A DNA stretch of 64,000 bases from Candidatus Vallotiella sp. (ex Adelges kitamiensis) (GTDB taxonomy: Bacteria > Pseudomonadota > Gammaproteobacteria > Burkholderiales > Burkholderiaceae). The stretch spans positions 759,081 to 823,080 of the forward strand of contig NZ_CP080504.1 in the NCBI RefSeq assembly GCF_020342435.1, read 5' to 3'. The notes under the pieces are model-generated. The model made no database searches and was not told the DNA's origin. It worked only from the letters and a program-made list of their open reading frames with translations. Every line of letters starts with the position of its first letter. The first letter of the stretch is position 1. The translations under genes were made by a program, and so were the position numbers. This document shows, piece after piece, positions 63,034 through 64,000 of the stretch.

Positions 63034-64000
63034 ATGAACCCAAACAGATTTATCATATGGGTTAATACAATTGCGATTATTCTTTCCGCGACCCTGATAC
63101 TATCAATACAAGGCGGAACAGGTTACTGCTTCTTTGCTATTCTTGCAATAGCGCTAACCCATCTAGTCATAGCAGAAAATCGCCGATATGCGCTAACAAT
63201 GCTACAGACATATCGATTTTATGCTGTCGGTATGTCTGCCTTACCAGTAGTTATTACGCTCCAGATACTCCTGCTGCATGAGGGCCGACTTGCTGCTCTC
63301 GATCCGATGCTACGTCTTGTGTTCGTCATCCCCAGCTTTCTATTCCTTACATCCTTGCCGGCGCACTTTCTACGCCGTATTGAATGGGGTTTCGTAGCTG
63401 GTGCGCTGCTCACTGGCGTGTGGGTACTATACATGTTAGTTAATCCCGGCGCATGGCAGCAACCTGGGCGCCTTAGTAATACGTTTACAAACCCAATTCC
63501 ATTTGGTGATACAGCCCTTCTCCTGGGATTCCTAGCATTTGCGTCGATTGACCGGGGTAATTCTGTAGACGGCCTAGAACTAAGTCTGAAGATACTAGCT
63601 CTTTTAGCGGGATGCTTAGCATCGTATTTCTCTGGCTCGCGGGGCGGATGGATCGCGCTGCCGTGGCTAATCTGGGCAACTGTAAGTGGCCGGCGCTGGA
63701 TGTTATCCATACGCTCGCGCATTGTTATTGGAGCTGTTTTGGCTAGCTGCCTTATAGCAACTAGCATGACCCCGTTAATCCGTGAACGATTCAAAGAAAT
63801 TGGTACTGATCTATATAAATTTAAGCAAGGTCAAGTGATGACCTCGACGGGGCAACGTCTCGCACTATGGCGGGCTTCACTGCAGATTTTTGTTGAACAC
63901 CCGATACTTGGAGTCGGAAAAGGCCACCTGAAACCCGCATTGATTATACTAGCTAATCACGGTAAAGCTTCACGTATTATTGCCAATGAACATGCGCATA
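63034..64000 (+). CDS. waaL: O-antigen ligase (WaaL, Wzy_C family), partial at window edge
   Basis: 322 codons from ATG 63034 (MNPNRFIIWVNTIAIILSAT), still open at the window end. About nine hydrophobic helices are visible, then the periplasmic loop with SYFSGSRGGWIALPWLI and STGQRLALWRASLQIFVEHP-ILGVGKGHL, and a following NEHAH with the conserved histidine. This is the WaaL/RfaL pattern: transfer of O-antigen from undecaprenyl pyrophosphate to lipid A-core at the periplasmic face. Family ligases are about 400 residues, so 80 or so remain outside. Intact so far. Its retention beside a dead WecA-like gene is noted under findings. Confidence 0.88.
   Translation, partial: MNPNRFIIWVNTIAIILSATLILSIQGGTGYCFFAILAIALTHLVIAENRRYALTMLQTYRFYAVGMSALPVVITLQILLLHEGRLAALDPMLRLVFVIPSFLFLTSLPAHFLRRIEWGFVAGALLTGVWVLYMLVNPGAWQQPGRLSNTFTNPIPFGDTALLLGFLAFASIDRGNSVDGLELSLKILALLAGCLASYFSGSRGGWIALPWLIWATVSGRRWMLSIRSRIVIGAVLASCLIATSMTPLIRERFKEIGTDLYKFKQGQVMTSTGQRLALWRASLQIFVEHPILGVGKGHLKPALIILANHGKASRIIANEHAH

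Overview
The window reads as chromosomal DNA of a beta-proteobacterial endosymbiont of the family Burkholderiaceae undergoing genome erosion. The gene neighbourhoods are Burkholderia-type (lapB-lapA-ihfB-rpsA-cmk...gyrA; parE-parC; zwf-pgl-glk; ribD-ribE-ribBA-ribH-nusB; manB-waaC-kdo hydroxylase-waaA). The coding regions I list add up to only about 34 kb of 64 kb (roughly 53%). The spaces between them are long, AT-rich and full of stop codons. I saw no transposase, integrase, phage or plasmid gene and no CRISPR array. This combination fits an insect-associated, Mycetohabitans/Burkholderia-derived symbiont of the 'Candidatus Vallotia' type; that assignment is inference from gene order and decay, not from a search.

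Layout. 1-9700: start of lapB, lapA remnant, ihfB, rpsA, cmk, a gap where the Burkholderia aromatic amino-acid genes (serC-pheA-hisC-tyrA-aroA) would be expected, a DUF2059 exported protein, gyrA, and a divergent ompA pseudogene. 10300-13600: tmRNA, fbp, tRNA-Thr(CGT). 15000-18700: a spermidine-synthase-like gene and htpG with a well-formed sigma-32 promoter. 19250-27740: ridA pseudogene, parC, parE, and the ABC-F gene uup. 28200-31900: tRNA-Arg(CCT), a fused GT2-GT4 glycosyltransferase, a small conserved-looking protein. 32650-36260: phasin-like remnant and the zwf-pgl-glk operon, with glk cut off where a fused RpiR regulator domain would begin. 36260-40270: 4 kb without an intact gene, holding one copy of a 128-bp repeat. 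40271-45842: riboflavin genes plus nusB. 46070-49753: ubiD pseudogene, probable proC remnant, yggT. 51000-54480: trmB and uppP convergent with no gap, then AT-rich DNA with the second 128-bp repeat copy. 54483-64000: LPS genes waaA, a Kdo-hydroxylase-like gene, waaC and manB, then galE, a WecA-like pseudogene and a partial O-antigen ligase.

How the parts work together. The retained set covers DNA topology (GyrA, ParC, ParE), translation and ribosome rescue (S1, tmRNA, tRNAs, TrmB, Uup), folding (HtpG), NADPH supply (glucokinase, G6P dehydrogenase, lactonase), gluconeogenesis (Fbp), riboflavin synthesis and envelope assembly (UppP, KDO/heptose LPS core). Lost functions visible as wreckage are outer-membrane OmpA, RidA, a UbiD-type decarboxylase, a polyprenyl-phosphate sugar-1-P transferase, LapA, probably ProC and possibly a phasin.

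The main result of the hunt is that several 'empty' stretches are datable pseudogenes that can be followed across frameshifts. Also notable are a perfect 128-bp dispersed repeat, an apparent gene fusion whose junction carries a ladder of out-of-frame stops, and loss of the regulatory half of glucokinase. I found no convincing new defence or mobile system.
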